From Propionispora sp. 2/2-37 (GTDB lineage Bacteria > Bacillota > Negativicutes > Propionisporales > Propionisporaceae), in contig NZ_CYSP01000021.1 in NCBI RefSeq assembly GCF_001298735.1, positions 1 to 61,769 of the forward strand: a stretch of 61,769 bases of DNA, written 5' to 3'. The position numbers were made by a program, and so were the translations under genes. The notes under the pieces are model-generated. The model searched no databases, had not been told where the DNA came from, and was given only the letters and a program-made list of their open reading frames with translations. Below, one piece after another: positions 59,688-61,769 of this stretch. The first letter of the stretch is position 1. Each line of letters begins with the position of its first letter.

Positions 59688-60491
59688 TCAAGCTTTCCAA
59701 ACCCGTGTTGGCGATAATCCCGTTATTCGCGCTATCTGTCGTATATTGGCACCATCAATTCCTTTCATTACTCGCAATATGTGGTCTTGTTTTTCCCTTA
59801 TTTCATTACAAATTTTTATTGCATCAATGTCAAATTGATCTCTAACCATTTGTCGAAGATTGTCATCACTCACATTCACTTTGATTTCCGGAATTTCTAG
59901 GCAGACATCGCTGTTCGTTTCTCGTAAAAACTGTACAAATCGCCCAATAGCTTCATCAGGTTTGTCCGAGAACATGCTTAAGGCATATTCTTTATCAACA
60001 ATCTGCATCCTCTCTATATATTCACTATAGCTACTCCATTTATAATCTGCTACATCGCTTGCGATTTTTGCCTTTATAGGGTTCTGGTGGATATATCGCA
60101 GAACCGTTAAGAAATAGCTGTCTGTTTCTATAGCCTCACTTTTAAATCTCTCTTGAAATAAATGACCGCATCGTTCATGCTTACGATTATACCAAATAAC
60201 ATAGCTTGAACTGACTCGTTGTATCATCATACTAATAGGCTCTTGGGTTTCTTGTAACAAGAGGTGTATATGATTATCCATTAAACAATAGGCAAGAATT
60301 CGGCATTGGCTGATTTCTTTGTATTTTGCGAGGTCTTCGATTAATTTCAGCCGATCTTCATCATCTTCAAAAATGCTTTGCCGATTAATCCCACGTAATA
60401 TGATATGATATATTCCACTGCTGCTTTTTTCTCTTGGTTTTCTTGCCACATTCTTGTCGAGTAGACGCTCGATTTCCACCTCACTTTTCAA
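59688..60491 (-). CDS. REP-associated tyrosine transposase (RAYT, Y1 family)
   Basis: Protein of 267 residues (253 if GTG 60449 is used). Core blocks: SSSGIYHIILRGINRQSIF, AYCLMDNHIHLLLQE (metal-binding HIH), SYVIWYNRKHERCGHLFQER and SYFLTVLRYIHQNPIKAKIA (catalytic Tyr region). C-terminal HTH ANIRQIARITGLSPTRV. RAYTs are single-copy HUH-type transposases linked to REP palindromes. The Met start at 60491 lies only six bases after the intron's 3' end, so the true start may depend on splicing. Confidence 0.88.
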   Translation of the reverse strand: MKSEVEIERLLDKNVARKPREKSSSGIYHIILRGINRQSIFEDDEDRLKLIEDLAKYKEISQCRILAYCLMDNHIHLLLQETQEPISMMIQRVSSSYVIWYNRKHERCGHLFQERFKSEAIETDSYFLTVLRYIHQNPIKAKIASDVADYKWSSYSEYIERMQIVDKEYALSMFSDKPDEAIGRFVQFLRETNSDVCLEIPEIKVNVSDDNLRQMVRDQFDIDAIKICNEIREKQDHILRVMKGIDGANIRQIARITGLSPTRVWKA

Positions 60492-60496
60492 TGTGT

Positions 60497-60965
60497 GTTG
60501 AATGTGAGAAGGCCGTCAACGCCCCTCACAGAACCCAACGTGCCCTATTAAGGCATTGGGCTCTTCATATAAACCTTACACAGCTTGCATACCGTTTCTC
60601 CCGCCTTGGACGAAATGCTCCTTGTGCGGAAAATACTCGCTTGAGAATATGCAAGGTCTCCCAGGTACGCTGTGAACAACCATCTCATGCTCGCCATGCT
60701 CTAAGACCCCGATGGAACCCGTTTGTTCTCGCCTCTGTCGACCAAACGTTATTGCCTACTGCCGAGGTGAAGGCATCGGCTTCCACTTTATATAATCTGA
60801 CGGGGCTCCATAGCTTCACACTTTCGTGTTACGGCTCGCATGGTTTCTTACCTACGCTTAAACCTCGCCTCACGGCTTTGGTTCCAAGGCTGGATAACGG
60901 CGGCTGGCTACACCTTACTGTGCCGGCTTCCCACCGGCTATACTCACAACGCCGAACTGGCGCAC
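60497..60965 (-). mobile_element. ORF-less group II intron
   Basis: The 5' end reads GTGCGCCAGTTC (60965 inward). Domain V is at 60531-60563: GAGCCCAATGCCT pairs with AGGGCACGTTGGGTTC across a UAAU-type loop, with the AGC triad and a two-base CG bulge. Domain VI follows (TGTGAGGGGC.../...TTCTCACA) and the 3' end is near 60497. About 400 bases of domains I-III lie before it, including EBS-like ACCTGGGAGACC. No reverse transcriptase is encoded; domain IV is short. Splicing would need a protein from elsewhere. Confidence 0.7.
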
Positions 60966-61133
60966 CACCTCTGAGAAAATTATACCACCTCTCCCCACAT
61001 TGAAACAATGTCCCTGTCCCCCTGTTTTTTTAGGACGGGGCCATTCATATCCTTCTTTCTCATTATACCTAGAAACTGATTGTTCGACTTTTTCTATCCC
61101 AAAATGGATAACCCTTCTGCTCTATATCTTACA

Positions 61134-61178
61134 AGGGACGGTGGATGCGTCTACCAATAGGACAATTCCACCGTCCCT
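61134..61178. repeat. REP-like palindrome
   Basis: AGGGACGGTGGA (61134-61145) and TCCACCGTCCCT (61167-61178) are exact complements with a 21-base loop, 114 bases beyond the RAYT element end. Placement next to a RAYT suggests a REP-type sequence. Confidence 0.55.
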
Positions 61179-61208
61179 CTGTCTTTTCTAACATTATTTG
61201 TATAAAAA

Positions 61209-61230
61209 AATAAACCCAGAGGGGTTTATT
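61209..61230. terminator. Small hairpin, possible terminator
   Basis: AATAAACCC/GGGTTTATT with a four-base loop, followed by CATT on plus and preceded by an A-run on plus, which gives T's on minus. It could end the 61.3-61.8-kb gene's transcript on the minus strand. Confidence 0.5.
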
Positions 61231-61333
61231 CATTATCCATGAGTTTATCGGGGGAACGGAGTTGTTGATAGCCTACTTCAGGTTGTCAATAATCCCATCC
61301 CCTTGGCAATTAAATTAAAACATTTATTTATCT

Positions 61334-61756
61334 CTATCCTCTTATTTCCAAAAAGTGATCAAGTAAAATATTAAACTCAGCTTGAGTTCCATATTTTTTC
61401 TCAACAAACGTATCTGCAAAAGCCTGTACCGCTTTACCGTATTTATCGGGAGATTTTACTCTTATAGGAAGCTGGATAATATTATCCGTATTAATCTTAT
61501 TCAAAAGTGGTCCTATCTTTTTTTCAAAGACATACGCCGCTTCTCTGCCATGGGGCTCATAAGCAACATTGCCTTCAGTATCTAAAAAAATATAGTGAAC
61601 CTGAACCCCAAAAACTTCACCATTTTGATCTAAAAAAATATGCATTTCCGGAATCTTCTCACAGGCTTTTTCCGGCATATGTAAATCACGATTTATCCCT
61701 ATCCTCTTTACTTTACCATCAATAAAAATGTAGCGTCTCATTGTTGCAGTTGCCAT
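61334..61756 (-). CDS. Uncharacterised 140-residue protein
   Basis: I do not recognise this protein. It has no membrane segment or Cys pattern; it looks like a mixed alpha/beta domain (RRYIFIDGKVKRIGINRDLH, EMHIFLDQNGEVFGVQVHYI, FLDTEGNVAYEPHG, then a helical C-terminus IQLPIRVKSPDKYGKAVQAF). Repeated FLD/FID-xxG turns suggest two similar beta-hairpins. AAAGG lies about seven bases before the ATG at 61756; Met7 is an alternative. The gene is complete, 13 bases from the window end. Confidence 0.6.
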   Translation of the reverse strand: MATATMRRYIFIDGKVKRIGINRDLHMPEKACEKIPEMHIFLDQNGEVFGVQVHYIFLDTEGNVAYEPHGREAAYVFEKKIGPLLNKINTDNIIQLPIRVKSPDKYGKAVQAFADTFVEKKYGTQAEFNILLDHFLEIRG

Positions 61757-61769
61757 TCATATACCTTTT

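Larger units (their letters stand above)
59671..61020 (-). mobile_element. RAYT element carrying a group II intron, bounded by inverted repeats
   Basis: Nearly identical ends face inward: GGGACAGGGATTCTGTTTCA at 59671-59690 and the complement of 61000-61020, which reads GGGACAGGGACATTGTTTCA. Between them lie the RAYT gene and an ORF-less group II intron. Ends of the GGGACAGGGACA type commonly flank RAYT genes. Element boundaries are inferred from the repeats. Confidence 0.6.

Noticed and set aside
60434..61003. A 189-codon plus-strand ORF upstream of position 61003
   Set aside because: It is antisense to the group II intron ribozyme and has no ribosome site; such ORFs are a known artefact of intron RNA.

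Overview
The window looks like chromosome from a diderm, endospore-forming-type Firmicute, most likely class Negativicutes (Sporomusaceae-like). Firmicute traits are strong AGGAGG ribosome binding sites, three T-box leaders, ECF transporters, PRD-type PTS regulation and an Lsa-type ABC-F gene. Outer-membrane traits sit beside them: an AsmA-like protein, a periplasmic TonB C-terminal domain protein and a heptosyltransferase-family (GT9) enzyme. Anaerobic lifestyle is suggested by a 2-hydroxyacyl-CoA dehydratase-type activase trio and by a regulator with a desulfoferrodoxin-like domain. No rRNA or tRNA gene was recognised. The organism call is inference from gene content only.

Layout. 0-9 kb: sod, then a sigma-54-dependent operon (PTS IIA-IIB-IIC, class II aldolase, DhaK, DhaL) facing a LevR-type activator; five copies of a TTAGTGCATAA motif lie between them. 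9-12 kb: a four-gene ECF transporter behind a T-box whose specifier reads UGG (Trp). 12-15 kb: pabA-pabB-pabC for p-aminobenzoate. 15-21.7 kb: GNAT enzyme, YnfA-like protein, murI, a PHP phosphatase, a probable free-standing structured RNA, an AsmA-like gene and a TonB-C gene. 21.9-25 kb: activase trio. 25.4-30 kb: HTH/desulfoferrodoxin fusion, an Lsa-type ABC-F gene with an apparent leader-peptide attenuator, and ahpC-ahpF. 30-36.6 kb: GT9 enzyme, a RAYT remnant, a 54-residue membrane protein, and a hybrid sensor kinase/response regulator pair.

36.7-41.8 kb: an amino-acid-type ABC transporter whose substrate-binding gene is duplicated together with its promoter and T-box. Each T-box leader has two antiterminator/terminator modules, and the two specifier codons differ. 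41.9-44.3 kb: 3-methyladenine glycosylase, HTH-Fic pair and a hexanucleotide tandem repeat. 44.3-52.1 kb: a sugar-acid operon (gntP, dehydrogenase, FGGY kinase with an in-frame amber codon, 2-hydroxyacid dehydrogenase, 6-phosphogluconate dehydrogenase) divergent from an rpiR regulator. 52-61.7 kb: accessory DNA with gene remnants, HTH-methyltransferase, HIT protein, FMN reductase, O-methyltransferase, marR-emrA-emrB, and a 1.35-kb element carrying a RAYT transposase and an ORF-less group II intron between inverted repeats.

The strongest candidates for new biology are the RNA-level controls: the ~380-nt RNA at 18.3-18.7 kb, the ABC-F attenuator at 27.6-27.86 kb, and the duplicated partially double T-boxes at 38.2 and 41.4 kb.
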